Positions 43,992 to 53,247 are shown, counted from the stretch's first letter. The stretch: 64,000 bases of DNA from an uncultured Desulfatitalea sp. (GCA_937868765.1 CALMNL010000005.1:1-64000), one strand, 5' to 3'. Numbers and translations: made by a program. The notes: generated from the sequence alone by a model not told the origin.

Positions 43992-44378
43992 TCACGCCGG
44001 CACCGGTTGATAGATCACCGGGCAACTTTCCACACAGGTGCCGCAACCGGTGCAGCGAAGAGGATCGACGCTGCGCGCCCGTTTGCGCACCTTGACCTTG
44101 AAATGCCCCTGGGACCCTTCGAGGGACTCGATATCCGCGTAGGTGATGACCTGGATGTTCAAATGCTGGCCGACCTCGACCAGTTTGGGCGAGATGATTC
44201 ACATGGCGCAGTCGTTGGTGGGAAAGGTCTTGTCGATCTGCGCCATTTTGCCCCCGATGGAGGGGCTCTCTTCCACCAGGTAGACGAAGTAGCCGGAGTT
44301 GGCCATGTCCAGCGCCGCCTGCATGCCGGCGATGCCGCCGCCGACCACCAGCACGGAGCCAATGGGTTGTGCCTTCAT
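43992..44378 (-). CDS. hdrA: Stand-alone HdrA N-terminal module, selenoprotein (UGA at codon 60)
   Basis: A 128-residue protein if the TGA at 44199-44201 is Sec. It reads [20 protein letters not shown] (FAD-binding loop), [19 protein letters not shown], then CAM-Sec60[12 protein letters not shown], exactly where HdrA has the conserved CAMC(I/S)(L/I)(S/T)PK Cys; methanogen HdrA selenoproteins carry Sec at this place. It goes on to [13 protein letters not shown] and ends 8 residues later. GGAGG precedes the ATG. This is the part of HdrA missing from the first HdrA unit of the 1081-residue fusion, so the two polypeptides probably make one HdrA. Confidence 0.9.
44166..44201 (-). promoter_or_regulatory. 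Bacterial SECIS-like element of the hdrA N-terminal gene
   Basis: Fifteen bases after the UGA, CUGGUC-GAGGUC-GGCCAG forms a hairpin. The loop carries AGGUC, like the well-studied E. coli fdhF element. Confidence 0.8.
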
Positions 44379-44393
44379 TCGACGTGCCTCCTT

Positions 44394-45698
44394 CTATAGT
44401 CCGACTTCTTTGAGCTCGGGCCCGAGATAGGTCCGCTCGTTTTCTCCCAGGCAGCCCAGGGAGAGGCAGATCAGGGTCCACAGATGCACCGTGTGGACGC
44501 CGGTTTTGTAATGCTCGGAAAGATCATGAATCTGGGAATGACAGTTATGGCAGGGCGCGACGCAGTAGGTGGCGCCGGTGGCCTGGATCTGCTCCATCTT
44601 CAATTTGCCGTATTCCCGGCGTTCGCTGACGAAGCCCGATTGCAGGGAGCCCCCACCGCCGCCGCAGCAGTAATTGTTCGAGCGGTTGGGATGCATCTCG
44701 ACGAAGTTCTCTTCGCCCACCACTTTTTTGAGGACATAGCGCATCTCTTCGGCGATGGGGTCGCCGTAGGATTTGCGCACGGTCTGGCAGGGGTCGTGGA
44801 GGGTGAACTTGAGCTTGAGGTCTTTGTTCCAGTCGGCGCTGACCTTCAGATCGCCGTTGCGGATCCATTTGGCGTAGTAGTTGAAAATGCTGTCCACCTG
44901 GAAGTTGTGGGGGATCTTGAATCTTTGCAGTCCGGACCGGACTGCGAACAGTTCGTGCCCTCACTCGGTGTTGAGCCACACCTGGCAGCCGAGGTCGTCC
45001 ACCGCCCTGGCCTTGGTGCGGACGATGCGCTCCCAGTTCTGCTCGTCGGCGATGAACATGCAGTAATTTTCACCGGCCCAGCCTTTGGAGCCGTAGGTCC
45101 AGTCCGCACCGGCCCGGTGCAGAATCTTCCACAGCGGCACCATTTCATCCGGCTCGGTGACCGGTTCCCTGGAATTCTGATTCACGAACAGGATCGCCTC
45201 CCGTTTGTCGATGGGCGCTTGCATCTCCTTGAACTCGGGCTGGGTCTCGCGGACCTCGGCCAGCACGTCTTCCACCACGAAGCGAAAGTCCTCTTCCGAA
45301 GCGCCCATGGCGCTGCAGGTGTCGTGTTTGAGCGCCAGGTCGCAGGATGCGAGGATTCCCTTGGGCCTTTTTTCCCTCGGCACCTGCTGGCGTCCGTAAA
45401 AGACGAGCTGGGGGATGTTGATCTTCATGGGGCAGGCATGCAGGCAGCGCTGGCACATGCTGCAGAACCAGACCCACGGCGAGGCGGCGATGGCCTCCTC
45501 CATGCCCAGCAGCGCCATGCGCAGAAATTTGCGGGGGTCCATATCCCCGATGCCGCTGGCCGGGCAACCCGATGAACAGGAGCCGCAGGTCAGGCAGAGG
45601 TTCAGGTTGCCGCCGTCCGGCAGCATGTCTGCAACCCTCTGTTTCAAGCTCAATTTTTTGTCGATGCCGGAGATGACGACCGCCCCTGACGGATCCAT
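44394..45698 (-). CDS. HdrD/DsrK-like iron-sulfur protein, selenoprotein (UGA at codon 246)
   Basis: A 434-residue protein if the TGA at 44961-44963 is Sec. N-terminal half: two [4Fe-4S] motifs (CLTCGSCSSGCP; CSMCQRCLHACP). The middle reads VWLNTE-Sec246-GHELFAVR, where DsrK/HmeD/TmcB/HdrD-type proteins have ECGHA. C-terminal half: HDPCQTVRKSYGD, NNYCCGGGGGS and CVAPCHNCHSQ, the CCG cluster ligands. AAAGGAG precedes ATG 45698, the first gene of the operon. It is the candidate site for disulfide (or other high-potential acceptor) reduction, the counterpart of HdrBC, in one chain. Confidence 0.9.
44927..44963 (-). promoter_or_regulatory. Bacterial SECIS-like element of the HdrD/DsrK-like gene
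   Basis: Fifteen bases after the UGA, GCAGUCC-GGUCC-GGACUGC forms a perfect seven-pair hairpin with a GGUC-containing loop; same spacing and size as in mvhD. Confidence 0.85.
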
Positions 45699-46391
45699 GC
45701 CTGCGCTCCTTTCTACGGGGTTGGAATCACCCCCGCGGTTCTTGGACGGATCTTTGGCTCTAAACCAGGGAAAGGTTTCTAAAATGCACGGTATATTTGA
45801 ATTTGTCTTAAAATTAAGATTAGTTGCTTCGAGCTCCCGGCGTTCCGGCATCCGTGCGGACCAGTAGCATGGAACCGGCATCGACTTCCTGAAGAAGCGG
45901 CGGGTGCCCTATCTTCTGCCTTAGATCGGGTATCGATGGACCAGCGGAACACGGACATACAGCGGTCAACGGGGATCGCTGTTGATCGGCACAAGGAAAA
46001 TTGCGAACAGGCGCTCTCGCACCGTCAGGTCGTCAGGGCAGTTGGTAGCTTTTTTGGAGAAGGATCGCGGCCACGGCGGCGCTGCAAGATCATAAAATGA
46101 ATGGAATTCAGTAAATTAATTTGCTTTATAATAAACAAATCCGAACATGTCAACCAAAATTTTTACGCTGCTGTTCTCCTGCGTGCCGGAAGCGGATTGC
46201 ATCGGCACAAGTCTTTCCTTCAAGTCATCAACCCATGGGCTCGGGCTCGCTGGCGATCCGTTGCGCCCGGTTGCTTCCCGAGGGCCGGGAGCATTGAAGC
46301 GCTTGCTTTGGGGCGGTGGCTACGTTAATAGGGGGGACCGGTGCGAATCGAATTCCCTGGCAGCGGCAACCGACACGACAAAGATAAAACG
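45699..46391. other. Intergenic region between the divergent Hdr operon and aro genes
   Basis: About 640-690 bp with no supported gene. An AT-rich patch at 45779-45830 may hold the Hdr-operon promoter (no clear -35/-10 or -24/-12 seen). On the plus strand TATAAT at 46127-46132 in an AT-rich segment is a possible -10 for aroA, with only a weak -35 and a leader of over 200 bases. Confidence 0.4.
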
Positions 46392-47660
46392 ATGATCGCA
46401 ATAGAAGCCCAACCCATCAAACGAGTGGTTTCGGTACAGGTGCCGGGCTCCAAGAGCTACACCCACCGCCTGCTGATCGCGGCGGCCCTGTCCAATGGCG
46501 TCTGCCGCATCGGCAACCCGCTGCGCAGCGAGGACACCCTGCTGACCCTGGCGGCCCTGCGCTGCATGGGCATTGCCGCCGACGAACCGTCCGGGGCCGT
46601 TCTGATTCGGGGCGCCGGCGGCGTCCTGGCGCCCTGGGCCGAGCCCATCGACCTGGGCAATTCGGGCACCTCCATGCGGCTGCTCGCCGGACTGGCCATT
46701 CTGGGAACGGGAGACTATTGTTTCACCGGATCGGCGCGCATGCAGGAGCGGCCCATGGCCGCGCTGCTGGACAGCCTCCGGCTGCTGGGCATCGAGGCGC
46801 GCGCGGTGCGCGGCAACGGCTGCCCGCCCATCGTGATCCCCGGCGGCCATCCCGGGAGCCGGCGCACCCGCATCGACTGCGGCACCAGCAGCCAATACCT
46901 TTCGGCCCTGCTGCTGGCCGCGCCCTGCCTGGCCCACGGTCTGGAAATCGAGGTGAGCAACGGGCCGGTGTCGCGCCCCTACATCGACATGACCGTGGAT
47001 ATTATGCGCCTGTTCGGCATCGAGCTGACCCGCGACGGGTACACCCATTTCGAGGTGCCCGGCGGCCAGGTTTACCGGGCCGGCGACCACGACGTGGAAC
47101 CGGATGCCTCCCAGGCCGGCTACTTCTGGGCCGCGGGCGCCATCACCGGCAGCCGGGTCAAGGTCCTGGGGATCCGTCGGGACTCGAGCCAGGGGGATGT
47201 GGCCCTGGCCGAGGTGTTCGGTCAGATGGGCTGCCGGGTGGAGCACGAATCCGACGGCATCGCCGTCACCGGCGGCGACCTTGCGGCCATCGACGTGGAC
47301 ATGGGCCACATGCCCGACATGGTGCCCACCCTGGCCGTGGTCGCGGCTTTTGCCCGGGGCACCACCGTGATCCGCAACGTGGCCCATCTGCGGGCCAAGG
47401 AGAGCGACCGGCTGGCCGCGGTCTCCCAGGAACTGGCCAGGATGGGCATCCGGACCGCGGTCGGCGCCGACGAACTGCGCATCACCGGCGGAATCCCCCG
47501 GGGGGCCGCCATCGAGACCTACAACGACCACCGCATCGCCATGTGCTTCGCCGTGGCCGGTCTCAAGGCGCCGGGAACTCAAATCCTGGACGAAGGGTGC
47601 GTCAGAAAATCCTTCCCCAACTATTGGGAAGTATTTCAGACGCTCTACGAAAGGAAATAA
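46392..47660 (+). CDS. aroA: 3-phosphoshikimate 1-carboxyvinyltransferase (EPSP synthase)
   Basis: A 422-residue enzyme that joins shikimate-3-phosphate and PEP. Signatures: [17 protein letters not shown] at the N-terminus (Lys of the PEP site), [14 protein letters not shown], and [19 protein letters not shown] near the C-terminus; the MQERPM segment is also present. The start could be GTG 46341, which has a GGGGGG site, but homology begins near ATG 46392 ([12 protein letters not shown]). It is followed by aroC after 1 bp, beginning a four-gene aromatic amino acid operon. Confidence 0.95.
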   Translation: MIAIEAQPIKRVVSVQVPGSKSYTHRLLIAAALSNGVCRIGNPLRSEDTLLTLAALRCMGIAADEPSGAVLIRGAGGVLAPWAEPIDLGNSGTSMRLLAGLAILGTGDYCFTGSARMQERPMAALLDSLRLLGIEARAVRGNGCPPIVIPGGHPGSRRTRIDCGTSSQYLSALLLAAPCLAHGLEIEVSNGPVSRPYIDMTVDIMRLFGIELTRDGYTHFEVPGGQVYRAGDHDVEPDASQAGYFWAAGAITGSRVKVLGIRRDSSQGDVALAEVFGQMGCRVEHESDGIAVTGGDLAAIDVDMGHMPDMVPTLAVVAAFARGTTVIRNVAHLRAKESDRLAAVSQELARMGIRTAVGADELRITGGIPRGAAIETYNDHRIAMCFAVAGLKAPGTQILDEGCVRKSFPNYWEVFQTLYERK

Positions 47661-47661
47661 C

Positions 47662-48762
47662 ATGTCCAGCACCTTCGGCACGCTTTTTCGCGTCTCGACC
47701 TTCGGCGAGTCCCACTGCAAAGGCGTGGGCGCCGTGGTGGACGGCTGTCCGCCCAATCTTGAACTGAGCGAGGCCGACATCCAGCGCCAGCTCGACCGCC
47801 GGCGGCCGGGCCAGAGCAAGATGACCACCGACCGAAAGGAGGCAGACCAGGTGACGATCCTCTCGGGGGTGGAGAACGGCCGCACCCTGGGCACGCCCAT
47901 CGGGCTCTTCGTACCCAACCGCGACCAGCGTCCCGGCGACTATGCCAGCATGTCCCGGACCCCGCGGCCCTCCCATGCCGACTACACCTACCAGATGAAG
48001 TTCGGCATCCGGGCCGCAAGTGGGGGCGGCCGCTCCAGCGCCCGGGAGACCATCGGCCGGGTGGCGGCCGGCGCCATTGCCGAGAAGGTTCTGGCCGAGC
48101 GTTACGGCGTGCAGATCGTGGCCTGGGTCAGCGCGGTGCACGAGGTGCCGGCCATGGCCGTGGAGATGGAGACCATCACCCGGGAGACCGTGGACCAGAG
48201 CGCCGTGCGCTGCCCGGACCCCATTGCCGCCGGCCGTATGATGACGGCCATCCAGGCGGCCCGGGATGCCAAGGATTCCCTGGGCGGCGTGGTCGCCTGT
48301 GTCTGCCGCAACGTGCCGGTGGGGCTGGGCGAACCGGTCTTCGACAAGCTCGAAGCGCTGCTGGCCCACGCCATGCTCTCGATACCGGCCACCAAGGGGT
48401 TCGAGATCGGCTCGGGTTTCGGCGGCACGCTGCTCAAAGGCTCCCAGCACAACGATCCCTTCGTGCAGAAGGGCGACCGCCTGGGCACCCGCACCAATAA
48501 CAGCGGCGGCATCCAGGGGGGCATCTCCAACGGCGAAAGCATCAATTTCCGGGTGGCCTTCAAGCCGCCGGCCACCATCGGCCAGGCGCAGGCCACGGTG
48601 GATTTCGACGGCCGTGACACGGTGCTGGAGGCCAAGGGCCGCCACGATCCCTGCGTGGTGCCCCGGGCCGTGCCCATCGTCGAGTCCATGGCGGCCCTGG
48701 TGCTGATGGATTGCGTGCTGCGCCAGGCGATGCGCTGCACCGGGAGCCTGCGGCCATGCTGA
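47662..48762 (+). CDS. aroC: Chorismate synthase
   Basis: A 366-residue enzyme converting EPSP to chorismate with reduced FMN. Signatures: [41 protein letters not shown], and [15 protein letters not shown] at the C-terminal end. AAAGGAAA precedes the ATG. No flavin reductase domain is fused. Its last bases overlap the aminotransferase start by 7 bp. Confidence 0.96.
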   Translation: MSSTFGTLFRVSTFGESHCKGVGAVVDGCPPNLELSEADIQRQLDRRRPGQSKMTTDRKEADQVTILSGVENGRTLGTPIGLFVPNRDQRPGDYASMSRTPRPSHADYTYQMKFGIRAASGGGRSSARETIGRVAAGAIAEKVLAERYGVQIVAWVSAVHEVPAMAVEMETITRETVDQSAVRCPDPIAAGRMMTAIQAARDAKDSLGGVVACVCRNVPVGLGEPVFDKLEALLAHAMLSIPATKGFEIGSGFGGTLLKGSQHNDPFVQKGDRLGTRTNNSGGIQGGISNGESINFRVAFKPPATIGQAQATVDFDGRDTVLEAKGRHDPCVVPRAVPIVESMAALVLMDCVLRQAMRCTGSLRPC

Positions 48763-49904
48763 AGGACGAACCCCACTTTTCCAGGCGGCTTGCGGCCGTC
48801 AGCGAATCCAAGACCACGCGCATTTTCACCCTGGCCCAGGAGCTGCGGCGCCAGGGCCGGGAGATCATCAGCCTGGCCGTGGGCGAACCCGATTTCGACA
48901 CTCCCGCCCCGGTGATCGCCGCCACCCAAAAGGCCCTCGCCGAGCAGCACACGCGCTACGGGCCGGTGCCCGGCGAGCCGGCGCTGCGCGAACGGCTGGC
49001 CCAGGCCTTCGACGGCTGCACGGCCGACCACATCCTGGTGACCAACGGCGCCAAGCAGGCTCTCTACTCCCTTTTTCAGGTGCTGTGCGACCCGGGCGAC
49101 GAGGTGATCCTGCCCAAGCCCTGCTGGGTGAGTTTCACCGAGCAGATCGCACTGGCCGGCGGCCGGCCGGTGCTGGTCGAGACGGCGGATGACTTCCAGC
49201 TCGATGCGGCGCGCATTCGGCGGGCCATCACCGCGCGCACCCGGGCCGTTTTGATCAATTCGCCCAACAACCCCACCGGCGCGGTCTATGCGCCCGAAGC
49301 GGTTGCGGCCGTGGCGCGCCTGGCCGCCGAGCGGGGCCTCTACCTGATCTCCGACGAGGCTTACCATGCCTACACCTTCGACAGCCGGTCCCATGTGGCG
49401 GCGGCCACCGTGAGCCCGGACCCGGCGCGGGTGGTCACCGTACGCAGCTTTTCCAAGCACTACAACATGACCGGCTTCCGGCTGGGTTACGTGGCCGCGG
49501 ACAAAGCCATCATCCAGGCCCTGGCCCGGCTCCAGAGCCACACCACCGGCAATGCCTGCACCTTCGCCCAGCACGGCGCCCTGGCGGCCCTCTCCATGGA
49601 CCAGGCGGTGGTGGCCGAGCGCTGCGCCAAACTGCAGCGGCGGCGGGACCTGGCGCTGGCCCGCACCCGGGAGCTCTTTCCCTGCGCACCGGGGCAGGGG
49701 GCCTTTTATCTTTTCCCCGACGTGCGCAGCCGGCTGCGGCCCGGCGAGACCAGCGCGGACCTGGCCGCCCGGCTGCTGGACCAGGCCGGCGTGGCCCTGG
49801 TGCCCGGCGAGGCTTTCCACGGGCCGGGCCATATCCGTATCTCCTTCGGTATCGGCCCCGAGATGCTGGCCCGCGCCTTCGACAAAATCAGAGAGGTGTT
49901 ATGA
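48756..49904 (+). CDS. PLP-dependent aminotransferase (class I/II)
   Basis: A 382-residue fold-type I aminotransferase: [23 protein letters not shown] and the PLP Lys in [16 protein letters not shown], with a C-terminal HIRISFGIG Arg segment for the substrate carboxylate. In the aro-tyr context it likely transaminates prephenate, phenylpyruvate or 4-hydroxyphenylpyruvate, but aspartate is possible. The ATG at 48756 sits inside the end of aroC and the 3' end overlaps the next gene (ATGA). Confidence 0.9.
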   Translation: MLKDEPHFSRRLAAVSESKTTRIFTLAQELRRQGREIISLAVGEPDFDTPAPVIAATQKALAEQHTRYGPVPGEPALRERLAQAFDGCTADHILVTNGAKQALYSLFQVLCDPGDEVILPKPCWVSFTEQIALAGGRPVLVETADDFQLDAARIRRAITARTRAVLINSPNNPTGAVYAPEAVAAVARLAAERGLYLISDEAYHAYTFDSRSHVAAATVSPDPARVVTVRSFSKHYNMTGFRLGYVAADKAIIQALARLQSHTTGNACTFAQHGALAALSMDQAVVAERCAKLQRRRDLALARTRELFPCAPGQGAFYLFPDVRSRLRPGETSADLAARLLDQAGVALVPGEAFHGPGHIRISFGIGPEMLARAFDKIREVL

Positions 49905-50635
49905 TCGGATTGATCGGCTACGGCCGCTTCGGACGTCTCACCGTGCGCCACATGTCTCCGGAATTCAAGGTGGTGGTGCACACCCGGGCAGTGGACAAAG
50001 ACGCGGACATCAACGATGCCGGCGGCCGCCTGGTCTCCCTGGAAGAGGCTTGCGCCCAGAAGATCGTCATCCTTTGCGTGCCCATCTCGGCCATGCCGGC
50101 CACCCTGGAGCGCATCGCGCCGTTGCTGGCACCCAGGACCATCGTGGCCGACGTCTGCTCGGTCAAGGAAATGCCGGCCCGGTGGATGCAGTCCCTGCTG
50201 CCCGAACACGTGGAGATCCTGGCCACCCATCCCATGTTCGGGCCGGACAGCGCGGGCAAGAGCCCCGCGGGCCACAAGATCGTCTTGTGCCCCGTGCGCA
50301 TCGCCCCCCACCGCTACAAACGCATCCGGCAATGGCTGGCAGAAAAACAGTTGGTGGTCATCGAAACCACGCCGACCCAGCACGACCGGAAAATCGCCGT
50401 CACCCTCTCGCTGACCCACTTCATCGGCCGCAGCCTGTCACAGTTCGGTGCGGCACCCCTGGACATCGACACCGAAGGCTACCGGCGGTTGCTGCACATC
50501 CTGGGGGTGGTCAACAACGACACCTGGCAGCTGTTCGAAGACATGCATCGCTTCAACCCCTATGCCCGTGAAAAGCGTCAGGCCTTCATGGACGCCATGG
50601 CGCGCATCGATGCGCAGCTCAGGGCCATCGAATAG
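49901..50635 (+). CDS. tyrA: Prephenate/arogenate dehydrogenase
   Basis: A 244-residue NAD(P)-dependent dehydrogenase: [13 protein letters not shown] Rossmann loop, DVCSVKEMPARWM and ATHPMFGPDSAG, which match TyrA and especially plant-like arogenate dehydrogenases; KIAVTLSLTHFIGRSL contains the catalytic-region His. It oxidatively decarboxylates prephenate or arogenate toward tyrosine. It lacks chorismate mutase and ACT domains and is shorter than many TyrA proteins, so feedback control must differ. Last gene of the operon. Confidence 0.9.
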   Translation: MIGLIGYGRFGRLTVRHMSPEFKVVVHTRAVDKDADINDAGGRLVSLEEACAQKIVILCVPISAMPATLERIAPLLAPRTIVADVCSVKEMPARWMQSLLPEHVEILATHPMFGPDSAGKSPAGHKIVLCPVRIAPHRYKRIRQWLAEKQLVVIETTPTQHDRKIAVTLSLTHFIGRSLSQFGAAPLDIDTEGYRRLLHILGVVNNDTWQLFEDMHRFNPYAREKRQAFMDAMARIDAQLRAIE

Positions 50636-51005
50636 GGGTAATCGACTCACAGCAATTCTCGGTGAACCGCCACAGTGGGTTCAGGGCATGGTGCGGGGCA
50701 CCATTGGCCATATCTTTTTAGTGCCGCTGGGGTGCAGCGGAGGATAAGCGGCCTGGACTGTCTGAGCGCAGCGAGTTTCCAGGCCGCCCGGAGCGCACCC
50801 GTAGCGGCACTTGAAAAGTGTGGCCGGTGACACGGACCATGACCTGAACGCACTGTGCAAGCATTGGCCCCGAATGAAGGCTGTTCAGCCAGAGTCCCTG
50901 ATCGGCCCACCGAGTGCTGGACGGGTTGTTTCTGCGCCGCTGTGCATTACGTTCGCTCTGACCACGCGAGCCCCTGGCAGCGTGCAGCTTGTTGCAGGAG
51001 TGAAT
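50636..51005. other. Intergenic region holding a long imperfect inverted repeat
   Basis: No gene. From 50671 (CACAGTG) to 50857 (CACTGTG) the sequence folds on itself: outer arms pair over about 80 bases with mismatches, and inner arms GCGGCCTGGA (50748-50757) and TCCAGGCCGC (50778-50787) are perfect. It resembles a transcribed hairpin or a miniature element, and lies between tyrA and clpS. Confidence 0.65.
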
Positions 51006-51329
51006 ATGAGCAATAACCCGACAGATCCCGGCGTCATCACCACCGTCCAGGAACGCGACCAGACCCGCGTCCAGCAGCCGCCCATGTACCGCGTGTTGCT
51101 GCACAACGACGACTTCACCACCAAGGAGTTCGTGGTGCAGGTGCTGGTGGCGGTCTTCCACAAAGGCCTGGCCGAGGCCACGGCCCTGATGTGGCAGGTG
51201 CACCGCCAGGGCATGGGCGTGGCCGGCATCTTCACCCGGGAAGTGGCTGAAACCAAAGTCGCTACCGTTACCGCCCTGGCCCGGGAAGCCGAATTTCCCC
51301 TGCGGGTGACCATGGAACCCGAGCCCTGA
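51006..51329 (+). CDS. clpS: ATP-dependent Clp protease adaptor ClpS
   Basis: A 107-residue adaptor with YRVLLHNDDFTTKEFVVQVLVAVF and the MWQVHRQGMGVAGIFTREVAETKV region, the N-degron binding core of ClpS; the Asn-Asp-Asp residues are kept. It delivers N-end-rule substrates to ClpAP. GCAGGAG precedes ATG 51006. Unusually, clpA does not follow; it is expected elsewhere. Confidence 0.95.
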   Translation: MSNNPTDPGVITTVQERDQTRVQQPPMYRVLLHNDDFTTKEFVVQVLVAVFHKGLAEATALMWQVHRQGMGVAGIFTREVAETKVATVTALAREAEFPLRVTMEPEP

Positions 51330-51530
51330 TTGTCTGAACGGCTTTTGTTAAGATTTGGTAAAGCTGATTGACACCGTCGAATCCACGCTTAAACCTTTTT
51401 GCTAATCCAAATACGGCCGACTTGGTCAGAGGTCGCCGCGGTCGCGACCATGGATGGATGTTCGCTTTCGACCGCAATGTTTGCCAAACGACGCATCCCC
51501 TTCCCATAAGGGAAGGGCAAGGAGGTTACC

Positions 51531-51989
51531 ATGAAAAATTACGCATACATAATCCTGACAGCCATCGCGCTGGCGGTCTTCGCCGCCAGCCCGGCGCTGG
51601 CCGATTCATCGGCCAAGGCCGACATGGCCAGCAAACTCATCGGCGCCCAGGCCACCAGCACCGGCGGTGAATATTTGGGCACTGTCAATGATGTGATCAT
51701 CGGATCGGGCGGCGTGCCGAGTTATCTGGTCGTTTCCAAGACCGACCAGGCGAGATTCGCGGCGCTTCCCTTCGAAGTCGTCAACCCGCAGCTCAAATCG
51801 AATGGGGAGGTGGTGCTCGCCATTTCAAGAGACCAATTCGATACGGTACCCACCTATTCCAGCAATGACCTGAAAAATCTGTCGAAGGAGAACGATATGG
51901 CCCGCGGGTATCGCTCCGCTGATGCCATGGGAGATTCCTTCTTTCAAAATATCAATGGTATCTCAAGCGCCAATCCATATACTTTCTGA
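51531..51989 (+). CDS. Exported PRC-barrel domain protein
   Basis: A 152-residue protein with a signal peptide (KNYAYIILTAIALAVFAASP, cleavage after ALA) and a PRC-barrel fold (KLIGAQATSTGGEYLGTVND then DVIIGSGGVPSYLVVSK). AAGGAGGT precedes the ATG. Periplasmic PRC-barrel proteins are common in Desulfobacterota and proteobacteria; their role (binding or stress adaptor) is not established. Confidence 0.85.
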   Translation: MKNYAYIILTAIALAVFAASPALADSSAKADMASKLIGAQATSTGGEYLGTVNDVIIGSGGVPSYLVVSKTDQARFAALPFEVVNPQLKSNGEVVLAISRDQFDTVPTYSSNDLKNLSKENDMARGYRSADAMGDSFFQNINGISSANPYTF

Positions 51990-52045
51990 ACCTGTGACCC
52001 AGAATTGCGTCTGAATCCGTAAGGCATTGATCTTTTCATAACCTT

Positions 52046-52076
52046 GGGGCCGGCAGGCCATGGGTCTGCCGGCCCC
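52046..52076. terminator. GC-rich hairpin between convergent genes
   Basis: GGGGCCGGCAG and CTGCCGGCCCC form a perfect 11-pair stem with a 9-base loop between the 3' ends of the PRC-barrel gene and the FemAB-like gene. No T-run follows on either strand, so its use as a bidirectional terminator is inferred from place and stem strength. Confidence 0.5.
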
Positions 52077-52083
52077 TGCCCAT

Positions 52084-53247
52084 TCAGCTTCTGGCGGCGA
52101 AAGGCAATTGAAGGTTCATGGCCGCGATGTTGGCCAGTTCCACCTCGTTGATGCTGCCGATGAACCGCTGGAAGAGCAGTCGAAGGTTGGGTTCGTAAAA
52201 ACGGTGCAGGCTGGTGTTGGCCACTGCTTCGAAGCCGCGGTAGAGTTTGTGGGCCGAGCCGGCCCCGGGATCGAACGAGCGGATGCCGCGGTCGATGGCC
52301 CACTGGATCGGTTCGTAGAAGCACATGCTGAAGTGCAGATCCTTGATGGTTTCGGCGCTGCCCCAATAGCGGCCGATGAGCTGATTGCCTTTGTGCATCA
52401 ACAGGGAAAGGGCTACGGGGCGATCACCCGCCTCGGGCTTGCAGGCCGCCATGAGCAGCAACCGGTGACGGTAGCGGTTGAAAATGCCCCGGAAGAACTC
52501 TCCATTGAGATAGCGTGCGGCCCAGGGGCCGTATTGGGCATTGGTGTTCAGGTAGTAATCGAACATGGTGTCGGCCCAGGCCGGGTCGATGCGGTCGCCG
52601 CTCAGGGCCTGAAACACGAGACCGGCCTGGCGGATGCGGCTGCGCTCCCGTCTGATGTTGCGGCGCTGGATCGATTTGAATGGCCGCAGGTAGTCGTCGA
52701 AGCTGCGGCAACCGTGGTTTCGCCATAGAAAGCTCTGGTGGTGCCAGGCCAGAAAGTCGCGGTCGCTCAAAGTGGCGCGCCATTGCGGATCCACGAAAAG
52801 CAGGTGCAGCCCGGCGATGCCCCGGGACGTGCAATAGGTGTCGATGGCCTGCAGCATCTCTTCCTGAACGTCGGCGCCCTCGGGGCCTTCGTCGATCAGA
52901 AAGCGGTAGCCCACGGCCGGCGTGGCCGGGCTCATGCCCACCATCTTGGGATAGTAGGCGATGCCGGCCTGGGCGGCCCAGCGGGCCCACCACTGGTCGA
53001 AGACGAACTCCCCCTGGCTGTGCTGCTTGAGGTAAAGCGGGACGCCCCCTACCAGCCGTTCACCGCGCCAGGCGGTGAGATGGCGGGGGTGCCAGCCGTT
53101 GGCGGGCGCGATGCTGCCCGAGGCCTCCAGCTCGTGCAGCCACGTCCACTCCAGCAAAGGCGTCTCCAGCGGCTCGGCCAGGCGGTCCCAGGCCGCCTTG
53201 GGAATTTCGGCCATGGCGTGATGCCAGCGGATCTTCACGGCTTCCAT
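52084..53247 (-). CDS. GNAT/FemAB-like protein (DUF482, 'peptidogalycan biosynthesis' family)
   Basis: A 387-residue protein of the DUF482 family: WTWLHELEASGSIAPANGWHPRH at the start, FKSIQRRNIRRERSRI in the middle, and GRYWGSAETIKDLHFSMCFYEPIQWAIDRG plus FDPGAGSAHKLYRGFEAV at the end. The tandem GNAT fold resembles Fem aminoacyltransferases, but no substrate is proven. ATG 53247 fits the homology start; the frame stays open upstream to 53403 without similarity. Confidence 0.88.
   Translation of the reverse strand: MEAVKIRWHHAMAEIPKAAWDRLAEPLETPLLEWTWLHELEASGSIAPANGWHPRHLTAWRGERLVGGVPLYLKQHSQGEFVFDQWWARWAAQAGIAYYPKMVGMSPATPAVGYRFLIDEGPEGADVQEEMLQAIDTYCTSRGIAGLHLLFVDPQWRATLSDRDFLAWHHQSFLWRNHGCRSFDDYLRPFKSIQRRNIRRERSRIRQAGLVFQALSGDRIDPAWADTMFDYYLNTNAQYGPWAARYLNGEFFRGIFNRYRHRLLLMAACKPEAGDRPVALSLLMHKGNQLIGRYWGSAETIKDLHFSMCFYEPIQWAIDRGIRSFDPGAGSAHKLYRGFEAVANTSLHRFYEPNLRLLFQRFIGSINEVELANIAAMNLQLPFAARS

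Noticed and set aside
43465-44481. A 338-codon frame containing NuoE
   Set aside because: Only the part from 43947 is NuoE; the upstream part is an out-of-frame reading of the HdrA N-terminal gene.
35097-45698. In-frame UGA codons read as pseudogene mutations
   Set aside because: Four single UGA codons, each exactly at a conserved redox Cys, each followed by a hairpin at near-constant spacing and with intact frame on both sides, fit selenocysteine far better than decay.
46260-46290. Hairpin ahead of aroA as an attenuator or riboswitch
   Set aside because: Only a short mismatched stem is visible, with no leader peptide rich in aromatic codons and no known riboswitch core.
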